From Candidatus Izemoplasmatales bacterium (lineage in GTDB: Bacteria > Bacillota_I > Bacilli_A > Izemoplasmatales > Hujiaoplasmataceae), in the NCBI GenBank assembly GCA_028707415.1, contig JAQWBC010000049.1, positions 1 to 6,951 of the forward strand: a DNA stretch of 6,951 nucleotides, written 5' to 3'. Position numbers and translations under genes: made by a program. How positions within the stretch are numbered: position 1 is the stretch's first letter; every line of letters begins with the position of its first letter. Below are positions 1-6,951 of this stretch, piece after piece. The notes beneath the pieces are model-generated. The model did no database searches, was not told the origin of the DNA, and saw only the letters and a list, made by a program, of their open reading frames with translations.

Positions 1-1440
1 AAAGTAATATCCTTGCAAAAAGCGAACGCCTTTTGAGTTCATCAATTGAATCATTGTCTCATCTTCAATGCCTTCAGCGATAACAACTTTTTGCATTTTA
101 AGCGCAGCTGAGATAACCCGATCGATTTTGGATGCTTCATCGAAATCATTGACAATTTTCATCACGTCTTCGCGGCAAATCTTAATGATATTGCCATGAA
201 CCCGTTCAATATCCGTAGCGAGTTCAAATTGATCGCCAAGATCATCGATTGCAACTCGGAAACCATATCGCCGAAATTCCGATAAATTGTTAACAGCTGT
301 TTGATTCTTAATAACCGTATAGTAATCAATAATTTCCAAGCAGAACGACTCAGAATCAAAATGATATTTCTTGACGATGTCAAAGAAGGCTTTAGCCAAA
401 TTCTCTGTCATCAGTTGTTTCGGAGATAGATTAGTAGAGATGAACATATCCTTCAAGCGATAGTTTTTCTTCCAAGCGACATACTGTTGGACGATTTTCT
501 CGAATCCCCAAGTGCCAAACCAGGTAATATCACCAGTTAAATCCATTACATTTAGAAATTTCCCCGGAGACAGAATTCCCATTGTGGGATGGTTCCATCG
601 TAATAACGATTCCAACCCAATCAGTTTTCCGGTTTTGATATCGACAATTGGCTGATAATATAGCAGAAACTCGTCATTGGAAATTGATTTTTTAATTTCG
701 TGATAATAGTTGATATTAAATTGCTCTTTTTCAATTAATTCGCTGGAATATAAGGCAAATTGATTTTTACCTTGTTTTTTTGCCACATAGAGAGCTATTT
801 CCGCATTCTTGATTAACTGTTGAATCGTGATGCCATCAAACGGGTAGATAGCGATACCGATTGAAGTTGTAACTTGCTCCTCAATGGTCTTTAACGGTGA
901 ACTAACCGCCGATAATAAATCGTTGGCATATTTCTCAATAACCTCATTATCAACCGAACCGGATAGATAATAAATTAGAATATCGCTCTCCTGAGTTCCG
1001 GAAATAGCTTTTTTGGTGTCGCCGACTTTTTTTATCTTTGCTGCTATCTCTTCAATGACCTTGGCCGCTTTTGCGGCGCCAAAGCGTTCACTTACGGCTC
1101 GGAAATTGTCGAGATTCATGTAAAAGAGGACGCTGATATCGCCTTCTTTAGAACGGTAGATATCTTGATCAATTAAAGCCATTAAATCTTTGCTGCGTCG
1201 GCTAACAACCTTCCGTTCCGCAACCAAGCCCGATTTATCGGTTTCATTGCTATTTTCTTCGGCTTTTTTCTGCTCGCGAAGATAACGACGGTCTTCGATA
1301 TCCGCTTTAATGTCTTTAATAACGTCGCGTCCAAGGAAAAAAATCACCACTATTGTGACCACAATAATTATAACCGCAACAACGATTTCTAAAGCGTCCG
1401 ACCCATATGTAGTTAAGAATAATGGTATATTTCGGTTCAT
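1..1440 (-). CDS. Membrane-anchored protein with degenerate GGDEF and altered EAL domain, 3' end outside the window
   Basis: 480 codons are open from an ATG with a strong ribosome site to the window edge, with no stop seen. A short N-terminus (about 15 residues) precedes one membrane helix (about 16-37, ALEIVVAVIIIVVTIVVIFF). A charged linker (about 38-85) leads to cytoplasmic GGDEF (about 86-232) and EAL (about 240 to the edge) domains. The GGDEF fold is recognisable from SIGIAIYPFDG (193-203), but the signature is replaced by QESDI (150-154). The metal Asp is N109, the Asn is S117, and the GD pair is gone, so no GTP chemistry is expected. The EAL domain keeps E277 (as ESL), N337, E369, D399-D400, K420, E456 (AEGIE) and Q476. 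However LEITE reads LEIID, and loop 6 reads DDLGDQ instead of DDFGTG. That combination suggests c-di-GMP binding with weak or no hydrolysis, perhaps as an effector or partner of the adjacent receptor. Roughly 15-30 C-terminal residues of the EAL domain are missing. Residual phosphodiesterase activity cannot be excluded. Confidence 0.92.
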   Translation of the reverse strand, partial: MNRNIPLFLTTYGSDALEIVVAVIIIVVTIVVIFFLGRDVIKDIKADIEDRRYLREQKKAEENSNETDKSGLVAERKVVSRRSKDLMALIDQDIYRSKEGDISVLFYMNLDNFRAVSERFGAAKAAKVIEEIAAKIKKVGDTKKAISGTQESDILIYYLSGSVDNEVIEKYANDLLSAVSSPLKTIEEQVTTSIGIAIYPFDGITIQQLIKNAEIALYVAKKQGKNQFALYSSELIEKEQFNINYYHEIKKSISNDEFLLYYQPIVDIKTGKLIGLESLLRWNHPTMGILSPGKFLNVMDLTGDITWFGTWGFEKIVQQYVAWKKNYRLKDMFISTNLSPKQLMTENLAKAFFDIVKKYHFDSESFCLEIIDYYTVIKNQTAVNNLSEFRRYGFRVAIDDLGDQFELATDIERVHGNIIKICREDVMKIVNDFDEASKIDRVISAALKMQKVVIAEGIEDETMIQLMNSKGVRFLQGYYF

Positions 1441-1447
1441 GGCGATT

Positions 1448-1454
1448 CTCCTTT
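1448..1454 (-). promoter_or_regulatory. Strong Shine-Dalgarno site for the downstream GGDEF-EAL gene
   Basis: Minus-strand AAAGGAG begins immediately after the TAA of the dCache receptor gene and lies seven bases before the ATG at 1438-1440. It fixes that ATG as the start and supports cotranscription. The gap is only 14 bases, leaving no room for a separate promoter or a hairpin terminator. Confidence 0.85.
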
Positions 1455-4049
1455 TTATTCAGTATAATCTTTATTTGCAAAAACGTCAATTCGTTTTGTT
1501 TTGTTTACTTTATAAAATTGATCAACATATTTGATCGTCTCTTCTAAATTTAAGGCTTTAGAAAACAAAAACCCTTGGAACACATCCGTGGTGATCTGTT
1601 TTAAGAACTCATATTGCTTTCGGGTTTCGACACCCTCGGCGATGACAATCATATTTAAATTATGAACCAATTGAACAATGGTACCGATGATGCTATGATC
1701 TTTTTTGCTTGAGAAGATACCATCAACGAAAGATTTGTCAATCTTAAGGTTGTCAAATGGTAGTTTTCTTAAATACGTTAAGGAAGCATACCCGGTTCCA
1801 AAATCATCCAAGGCAATTCTCGCTCCAATTTCATGAATAAAATTGATTGTTTCCTCCAAATATATAGTTGAGTCAATCAAGATTCCTTCGGTAATTTCCA
1901 ACACCAAATAGTGAGGATCGATGTCGGTTTCTAAAATAACTTTTCTCAAGATATCGATGAAGTCCTTTTGAAGGATTTGGACTGGACTGACATTGACCGA
2001 CATGACAAATTGACGATTGAAGTGTTTAAATAGTTCAACTTGTGAGACACACGCTTCGCGAAGAATCCAGGTACCAATCGGGATAATCAAGTGCGATTCT
2101 TCCGCATTTGAAATAAATACCTGTGGCCCAATTTCTCCAAGGGTTGGAGAGTTCCAGCGAGCCAAAGCTTCAAACCCATAAATTTCATTCTTATTATCAA
2201 TTAAAGGCTGGTATTTTAAGAAGAGTTCTTCTTTTTGAATCGCTTCGGCTAATTGTTCATTGATTTGAGCTTTGTAATTTACTTCGCGCGTAATCTGATC
2301 ATTATAAAAGACAAACACACCATTACCAGCTTGTTTGGCTTTAAACAATGCCGTATCACATTTTTTGATTAAATCATCCATCGATTTGCCGTCGTAGGGA
2401 TAAATCGCAACCCCGATGTTACATTTGACTTCGACTTTTATATTTTTAATCGCAACTGGTTCACGGAACCGCTCAAAGATTTTTAACAGTTCCCGTTCGA
2501 CAACATCAAGAGTTTTGACTTTTGGCATAATGAAAATAAATTCGTTACCACCGTTGCTAAAAACAAAATCCGGAGCTGCAACCGTTAAAGTCAATTGATG
2601 AGCAAATTCTTGTAATAATTCATCGCCGACCGATTGGCCTTTAGTAACATTGATGTTTTTTAGATTGTCGACATCAATCAAACAGATTGCGGCTTTTTCT
2701 TTGCCGATGAGGACCTTTTCTTCGATATCTTGATGACAGGCTCTTCGATTCTTTAAGCCGGTAATACTGTCATATAAAAAGCTTTTATATACGAGATCCA
2801 TCTGCGAACCGATCTCTTTGGACATAATGTTGATAGCATCCGCAACGTTTTTCAGCTCGTTATTTTCTTGGACTTTAACCGAAATGTCAAAATTACCTTT
2901 TTTGATTTGATCAATCGAATCGAGAATATCATTGATTGGTGATAATGTCATGGTAATGCGTTTTCCTAAAATCAGCGATATTAAAAGCATGAGGATGACA
3001 ACCAATCCCAGCAAGATGGCAAACATAATTTCCACAGCCATTGTTGCGGGGCGATCCACCAAAACGGCAATCCGCCAGCCAATATCGGTCAATTGGGGAT
3101 AAACAACAAAATATGGATCACCGAAGATGCTGGTTTCAAAAATGCTACCATCACTTGTGTAATTATTAATGACAAGCGCTAAACCATTCTCTGCGTAACC
3201 AATACTTAAATCTTGGGCAGCGATGTCAGGGCCGGAAAGCATTTTATATTCGGTGTATAATGGATCGGAATAAAATAAAACTGTCGAATCATCGTTATCA
3301 TCTGTCTGAAAAATGACCATTTGCTTGTCACTTTCGCCCGAATAACGTTCATAATTTTCTAAGATATAGGTAAACGATGGTAAGTTGACATCAATACCGA
3401 TATATCCAATCGTATCCCCATCATCAAGGATTTTTGCGGTGAAAGTAATCGTGTATTCAAGAGAAACCGCATCAATATACGGATCAGAAACCGTGACGGC
3501 ACTTGTATCGCTCTGAGCATCGATATACCAAAGTCTCTCGGTAATGATCCATTCCGCATTATCCAGTGAAGTAATAACCTCTTCATTTACTCCCACAAAA
3601 CAACCATCACCACTATCGGCACAAGTTGTTTCTGAAGCAATAAAAACAAAATCATAAACACCATCGGGGCTGGTGCTCCAGACGGCATTGAAGGTTGCTA
3701 TAAAACGGGAATACATGGCATAATTACTGTCTGTTTTCGCGGGGATTGCTGCCATATCGGGGTCAGTATTCAAATAGCCAATATATGCTTTAATGTTGGT
3801 GTTTTGTGCTAATGTTTCCACTTTTTGACGAGTTTCATCAATGAATGATTGCATGGCTGCAGCAGCATTCGTCGATACCAACACCGCATTGTTTTCCCGC
3901 TCTGTATTGATGGTGTCAACATAAACAAATGCCAAGACCGCCATGATAATAATCAGGAAAAAAGCATCGAAAAGAATTGTCATTCCGACAATTCGCTTCG
4001 ATAAACCATGTTGATTATTTTTCTTTATGCTTTTTTTCAATATTCTCAC
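1455..4049 (-). CDS. Membrane c-di-GMP receptor: dCache-HAMP-GGDEF(GGNEF)-EAL, probable ligand-regulated phosphodiesterase
   Basis: Residues are numbered from the TTG one codon upstream (865 aa). Order: basic N-terminus; membrane helix about 21-45; extracytoplasmic double-Cache sensor about 46-335; second helix about 336-363; HAMP about 361-418 (LSPIN with Pro372); GGDEF about 425-585; EAL about 593-845. The EAL domain has every known catalytic residue: E628 in EAL, N687, E719 and E722 in LEITE, D749-D750 in DDFGTG, K770, E806 in AEGVE and Q826. It should hydrolyse c-di-GMP to pGpG at the cytoplasmic face. The GGDEF motif is GGNEF (501-505), with Asn in place of the metal-binding acidic residue, and the RxxD inhibitory site has lost its Arg. 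The GTP-contacting D460 (LID), N468 and D477 remain. Cyclase activity is therefore unlikely, but GTP binding that gates the EAL domain is plausible. The sensor contains R173-x-W175-Y176, Y192-x-D194 and D221, the pattern of amino-acid-binding dCache domains. Cys144 and Cys151 may pair. It sits between a surface protein and a second GGDEF-EAL gene. Domain calls are firm; the ligand is inferred. Confidence 0.95.
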   Translation of the reverse strand: MRILKKSIKKNNQHGLSKRIVGMTILFDAFFLIIIMAVLAFVYVDTINTERENNAVLVSTNAAAAMQSFIDETRQKVETLAQNTNIKAYIGYLNTDPDMAAIPAKTDSNYAMYSRFIATFNAVWSTSPDGVYDFVFIASETTCADSGDGCFVGVNEEVITSLDNAEWIITERLWYIDAQSDTSAVTVSDPYIDAVSLEYTITFTAKILDDGDTIGYIGIDVNLPSFTYILENYERYSGESDKQMVIFQTDDNDDSTVLFYSDPLYTEYKMLSGPDIAAQDLSIGYAENGLALVINNYTSDGSIFETSIFGDPYFVVYPQLTDIGWRIAVLVDRPATMAVEIMFAILLGLVVILMLLISLILGKRITMTLSPINDILDSIDQIKKGNFDISVKVQENNELKNVADAINIMSKEIGSQMDLVYKSFLYDSITGLKNRRACHQDIEEKVLIGKEKAAICLIDVDNLKNINVTKGQSVGDELLQEFAHQLTLTVAAPDFVFSNGGNEFIFIMPKVKTLDVVERELLKIFERFREPVAIKNIKVEVKCNIGVAIYPYDGKSMDDLIKKCDTALFKAKQAGNGVFVFYNDQITREVNYKAQINEQLAEAIQKEELFLKYQPLIDNKNEIYGFEALARWNSPTLGEIGPQVFISNAEESHLIIPIGTWILREACVSQVELFKHFNRQFVMSVNVSPVQILQKDFIDILRKVILETDIDPHYLVLEITEGILIDSTIYLEETINFIHEIGARIALDDFGTGYASLTYLRKLPFDNLKIDKSFVDGIFSSKKDHSIIGTIVQLVHNLNMIVIAEGVETRKQYEFLKQITTDVFQGFLFSKALNLEETIKYVDQFYKVNKTKRIDVFANKDYTE

Positions 4050-4055
4050 CAAATT

Positions 4056-4060
4056 TCCTC
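4056..4060 (-). promoter_or_regulatory. Ribosome binding site that decides the start of the dCache receptor
   Basis: On the minus strand the 15-base gap after the upstream TAA contains GAGGA. It lies six bases before a GTG (4047-4049) but only three before the preceding in-frame TTG (4050-4052). The spacing favours GTG as the true start, shortening the protein by one residue. Placement right after the upstream stop also suggests translational coupling. Confidence 0.75.
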
Positions 4061-4064
4061 GTCG

Positions 4065-6951
4065 TTATTCTTCTAAAGTATCCCACCAAGAACGGAAAAA
4101 TTCATATAATCCCCAAGGGGAGTCCGTTGCCGGCGTTACAATTTCGCGGATATAAACGTTAAATTTGCGGGTTCGGTTTTTGGTGCTGCCTTCGATAAAG
4201 AAGTATTTTCCTTCCAAACCTTCCACATAATCTGAAGCATTTAATAAAGTATAGTCACTGATTTTTATCGTATAATCATAAAGGTCATTCATATATTGAT
4301 CTTGAGGCAAATCGAGGCTCATAACGTAAAAGCCACTGATGTTTCGGCCGAAGCTATATTGATAATATCCCGAATAAGTCAGGTAGAATTGGGTCATCTG
4401 GTTATTTAATCCTTCAATTAAGCTAAAGTCAGGATAATATGTAGGATCCAGAGGGATATCGGTCGCTAATTCGTCGCCATTTGTGTTATAGTTTCGAACA
4501 GTAATCATAACTAATTGATTTGCAAAATCAACACTATCTGATGCCAGTGTGCAAGTATCATCACCGGGTCCGGTACAGTAATAGATGCCAAAGGTTAAAG
4601 TAACATTATATGTAACATCGGTAACAGTAATAAAATAATAAGTTGTTTTTGTTCCATTTTCAGAAACGACTCGATATTGGATAACAACATCTTCGCCAGT
4701 TTCTTGACCGGTTTCAGGATCAATTGTGAAATCTGTCGTTAATGTTTCTTTTTCTTCATCGGTCGCATCGGTACCGATGGGGTCTGTCCATGTCCAAGCA
4801 TCAGCTTGAGCATCAACTAAAGTATCATACAAATCAACGTCTTCAATGGCGATATTGGCAGGGGTATTTTGTTCCACAAGGTTTCCACCACTCAAAATAT
4901 AATTTACTTCGTTGTAGGTCCAGTAATCGATGGTATCATCATGATAGACGTAAGTAATGGTGTTGTTAAGGTTAATAATGTTGCTTAACCCAACACTGCC
5001 AGCATAATAATAAAGGTAGACATTATAATAATACCTTGCAATCGTTGCGCCATAGGGCAAATAATCTGTCATAAAGGGAGCATAGACGTTTAAGGGAACG
5101 TTTGAAACTTTTCCATCGATTTGGTAATGATAAGAAATAATGGCATCAGCTCCATCATAATCGATACCGGCAAAATAGACCTGCGGGCTTTTTACAACCG
5201 CCAAAGCTTGTGACGAAGTGTCATAGAGAAAAGCATCAGTAATGGCAATATTTGCTGGTGTATTTTGCTCGACAAGATTGCCACCACTTAAGATATAATT
5301 AACTGAATCATTTGTCCAATAATCTGTGGAGGCGTCATGATATGTGTATGTAATATTCGCGGCTAAATTGACGATATCGCTTAATGAAACGGTACCGGAG
5401 TAATAGAAGAGAAGTTCTGTAAGGGGAATACCATACTCGTCAGTAATAAAAATATCCGGATATGAGGTTTCATTGGCCAACTCCGAAAACTTAATATCGG
5501 TCAGATGGGAACTTTCTCCTTCATTCTTTGTGATTGTCAAGGTTGTTGCTAAAGTTACGTAATTCGATTCGGTATCGTCACGATAAAGAATGAAAGAAAA
5601 GATATATTCGCCAGGTTCAGCAGCATATGACATCGTCAAATACAAATTTTTATTATGTTCATTTAAAGTTTCGTTATCCACCGAAAACGAAATTCCATGT
5701 TCTAAAGGATTAATGGAAACAGCATCTAAGGTTGCGAATATTTGAAAATATGCTAACGATCCAGATTCAGCGATTCGATATAAATTGAGACTAGTATCTA
5801 AACCCAAATCAATCGTAAATACAGTTGCTTCTGCTTCTCGAGCGGCATCAACTTCAGATAGCCCGACTTCGTTGCCGTCTTTCAATACCGATGTCAGATC
5901 GATTGCCCGCTCTGTAATCGTATGGGTATAACTTAAGGTTGCCCCATCTTCTCCAGCAATTACATAACGGATATCATATACTTTATAACCGTTGATATAG
6001 GAAATGCCATTGAGATAAACACCTTGAATGGATGCAAATGGCGACATTGTTAGCGAATTGACATAATTTGATCCAAAAATGATTGTGAATGTTTCATTAT
6101 CTAAATAGGTGTCAATTTCAGAATCGACAACCGTAGAATAATTACCTAAAGCAAGAGTGGCGCCTAAAGCTAACACTCGAGTATCGAACAAATTGGCATC
6201 GGTAATGGCAATGTTTGCCGGTATGTTTTGCTCAACGAGATTTCCTCCGCTTAAGATATAATTGACAGAATTATATGTCCAGTAATCAACCGTACTATCA
6301 ACAAAAACATAAGTAATTGTTTGCGGAAGATTAACAATGTTGCTTAAACCGACCGTTCCCGTATAGTAATAGTATGGAGCGGCTTCAATCGCAATTTCAT
6401 AGCCAAGATTAATTGACGATGTGATGGAGGTGCCATTTATGGAAAGTGAATCATCGATGGAATAATGGTCAATATCCGTGACAACAGCTCCAGAAGACAT
6501 CGTTTTATCAAAAACGACGTTTTTTTCCGTGCTTGAGGAAAAGTAACGATAGTACATATAATAGTTGCCACCGCGCGTGGATGCCGAGAAGGAGATAGTG
6601 ACTGAACCTGTTCCAGTACCGGATGTAATCGTCACAAGCGTTGGCGTCAATGTATAATATTCTGGGTCAACAATTGATCCATCTGCGTATTTAACAACGA
6701 CATAAGCAGATAAATCTTGTCCAGTTGTCAAAACACCCTTCGTGTCTGAAAAATTAAAGGTTATTGATCCGGCCGGGTTGACATCTCCAAGAGCAACTGC
6801 TGTGGATTGATCAGTTACATTATATGCTGAACCTCCATTAAATTGAACCGTGGAAAGACCGATAAAACCGGTACTGATTTGATCAATCGCAGGAGTAAAA
6901 GTAATATATACATAACAATTTGTATAGTAGTGATTAGAAGCAAAAAGATTA
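4065..6951 (-). CDS. Large repeat-containing beta-rich surface or secreted protein, 5' end outside the window
   Basis: I do not recognise this family. The frame is open from the window edge to a TAA at 4065-4067, giving 961 visible residues (numbered here from the edge). The TTG at 6731 that could pass for a start is internal, because the 73 codons upstream are also open and similar in composition. The sequence is rich in Thr, Ser, Asn, Asp and Tyr with alternating strand patterns and almost no Lys/Arg clusters, typical of exported bacterial Ig-like or cadherin-like proteins. Three 64-residue repeats lie at residues 194-257, 515-578 and 647-710. Stretches such as IQYRVVSENGTKTTYYFITV (757-776) resemble the closing strands of cadherin-like beta-sandwich domains. 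A Cys pair (792, 800) could form a disulfide. The C-terminus ends in an aromatic tail, SPWGLYEFFRSWWDTLEE, with no LPXTG motif and no membrane helix, so any anchor or signal peptide must lie at the unseen N-terminus. It is the first visible gene of a likely operon with two c-di-GMP proteins. Export is inferred; an adhesin or ligand-binding role is speculative. Confidence 0.8.
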   Translation of the reverse strand, partial: NLFASNHYYTNCYVYITFTPAIDQISTGFIGLSTVQFNGGSAYNVTDQSTAVALGDVNPAGSITFNFSDTKGVLTTGQDLSAYVVVKYADGSIVDPEYYTLTPTLVTITSGTGTGSVTISFSASTRGGNYYMYYRYFSSSTEKNVVFDKTMSSGAVVTDIDHYSIDDSLSINGTSITSSINLGYEIAIEAAPYYYYTGTVGLSNIVNLPQTITYVFVDSTVDYWTYNSVNYILSGGNLVEQNIPANIAITDANLFDTRVLALGATLALGNYSTVVDSEIDTYLDNETFTIIFGSNYVNSLTMSPFASIQGVYLNGISYINGYKVYDIRYVIAGEDGATLSYTHTITERAIDLTSVLKDGNEVGLSEVDAAREAEATVFTIDLGLDTSLNLYRIAESGSLAYFQIFATLDAVSINPLEHGISFSVDNETLNEHNKNLYLTMSYAAEPGEYIFSFILYRDDTESNYVTLATTLTITKNEGESSHLTDIKFSELANETSYPDIFITDEYGIPLTELLFYYSGTVSLSDIVNLAANITYTYHDASTDYWTNDSVNYILSGGNLVEQNTPANIAITDAFLYDTSSQALAVVKSPQVYFAGIDYDGADAIISYHYQIDGKVSNVPLNVYAPFMTDYLPYGATIARYYYNVYLYYYAGSVGLSNIINLNNTITYVYHDDTIDYWTYNEVNYILSGGNLVEQNTPANIAIEDVDLYDTLVDAQADAWTWTDPIGTDATDEEKETLTTDFTIDPETGQETGEDVVIQYRVVSENGTKTTYYFITVTDVTYNVTLTFGIYYCTGPGDDTCTLASDSVDFANQLVMITVRNYNTNGDELATDIPLDPTYYPDFSLIEGLNNQMTQFYLTYSGYYQYSFGRNISGFYVMSLDLPQDQYMNDLYDYTIKISDYTLLNASDYVEGLEGKYFFIEGSTKNRTRKFNVYIREIVTPATDSPWGLYEFFRSWWDTLEE
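4821..5012 (-). repeat. 64-residue protein repeat, copy 3
   Basis: Third copy (visible residues 647-710), starting 132 residues after the start of copy 2. It begins YYYAGSVGLSN and ends PANIAIEDVDLYDT; its conserved core is 4845-4907. It is preceded by a markedly Tyr-rich stretch (ARYYYNVYLYYY). Across all three copies 41 of 64 positions are invariant, including the unbroken block VNYILSGGNLVEQN. Confidence 0.93.
5217..5408 (-). repeat. 64-residue protein repeat, copy 2
   Basis: Second copy (visible residues 515-578), starting 321 residues after the start of copy 1. It begins FYYSGTVSLSD and ends PANIAITDAFLYDT. The core at 5241-5303 encodes exactly the same 21 residues as the core of copy 3 but differs at 11 of 63 bases, all in third codon positions. 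This indicates selection on the protein and argues against recent duplication. Confidence 0.93.
6180..6371 (-). repeat. 64-residue protein repeat, copy 1
   Basis: This is the first of three gapless 64-residue copies inside the large surface protein (visible residues 194-257). It begins YYYTGTVGLSN, carries DYWTYNSVNYILSGGNLVEQ, and ends PANIAITDANLFDT. It differs from the other two in the most conserved block by one replacement (Ile for Thr before PANIAI). Its 21-codon core (6204-6266) differs from copy 2 at ten bases, nine of them synonymous. The flanks before and after do not clearly match those of the other copies. Confidence 0.93.

Noticed and set aside
162..383. Short minus-strand open frame inside the EAL domain of the partial downstream gene
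   Set aside because: It is in a different frame from a continuous EAL reading frame carrying conserved catalytic residues.
1441..1454. Terminator or separate promoter between the two GGDEF-EAL genes
   Set aside because: The gap is only 14 bases, holds the Shine-Dalgarno sequence, and contains no hairpin or -10/-35 pair.
1310..1534. Plus-strand open frame across the junction of the two GGDEF-EAL genes
   Set aside because: It overlaps the well-supported membrane-helix start of one gene and the end of the other, and its product is low-complexity. It is a shadow.
3977..4162. Plus-strand open frame over the junction of the surface protein and the receptor
   Set aside because: It is antisense to two supported genes and shows no recognisable domain.
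4821..6371. The three 64-residue copies as an in-frame mobile DNA element (like Rickettsia palindromic elements)
   Set aside because: DNA identity is clearly lower than protein identity, differences are concentrated at third codon positions, and I see no terminal palindromes or target duplications. Selection is on the protein.
6729..6731. TTG as the start codon of the large surface protein
   Set aside because: The same frame is open for a further 73 codons to the window edge with similar composition, and no clear ribosome site precedes this TTG. The gene is 5'-partial.

Overview
The window holds three genes, all on the minus strand, packed head to tail with gaps of only 14-15 bases. Read in the direction of transcription they are: (1) the 3' part of a very long, repeat-containing, beta-strand-rich surface or secreted protein (4065 to beyond 6951); (2) a complete membrane receptor with dCache-HAMP-GGDEF-EAL architecture (1455-4049); and (3) a second membrane-anchored GGDEF-EAL protein that runs off the window at base 1 (1-1440). 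The two inner genes each have a strong Shine-Dalgarno sequence in the short gap, and neither gap has room for a promoter or hairpin terminator. This is very probably one operon whose promoter lies to the right of the window.

The organism looks like a low-GC, Gram-positive-type bacterium (Bacillota or a Mollicutes-related lineage that uses the standard genetic code). The reasons are the AT-rich sequence, the purine-rich GAGGA and AAAGGAG ribosome sites, a GTG or TTG start, and TAA stops. This placement is tentative; no marker gene is present.

The shared theme is cyclic di-GMP. The dCache receptor has a complete set of EAL phosphodiesterase residues. Its GGDEF motif reads GGNEF, so it should be a ligand-regulated phosphodiesterase rather than a cyclase. 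The downstream protein has a GGDEF domain that has lost every nucleotide-handling residue. Its EAL domain keeps the ligand and metal residues but has an altered loop 6 (DDLGDQ instead of DDFGTG), which suggests a c-di-GMP binding or regulatory protein rather than a good enzyme. No competent diguanylate cyclase is visible.

The upstream surface protein contains three gapless 64-residue repeats, with 41 of 64 positions identical in all three. They sit at irregular spacing in otherwise dissimilar beta-rich sequence. The codons of the repeats have diverged synonymously, so the repeat is old and selected as protein. A working model, which is inference, is a surface module whose adhesive or sensing protein is made together with the receptor and effector that tune c-di-GMP around it. 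No RNA genes, insertion sequences, CRISPR arrays or stand-alone regulatory elements were seen, and there is no gene-free stretch longer than 15 bases.
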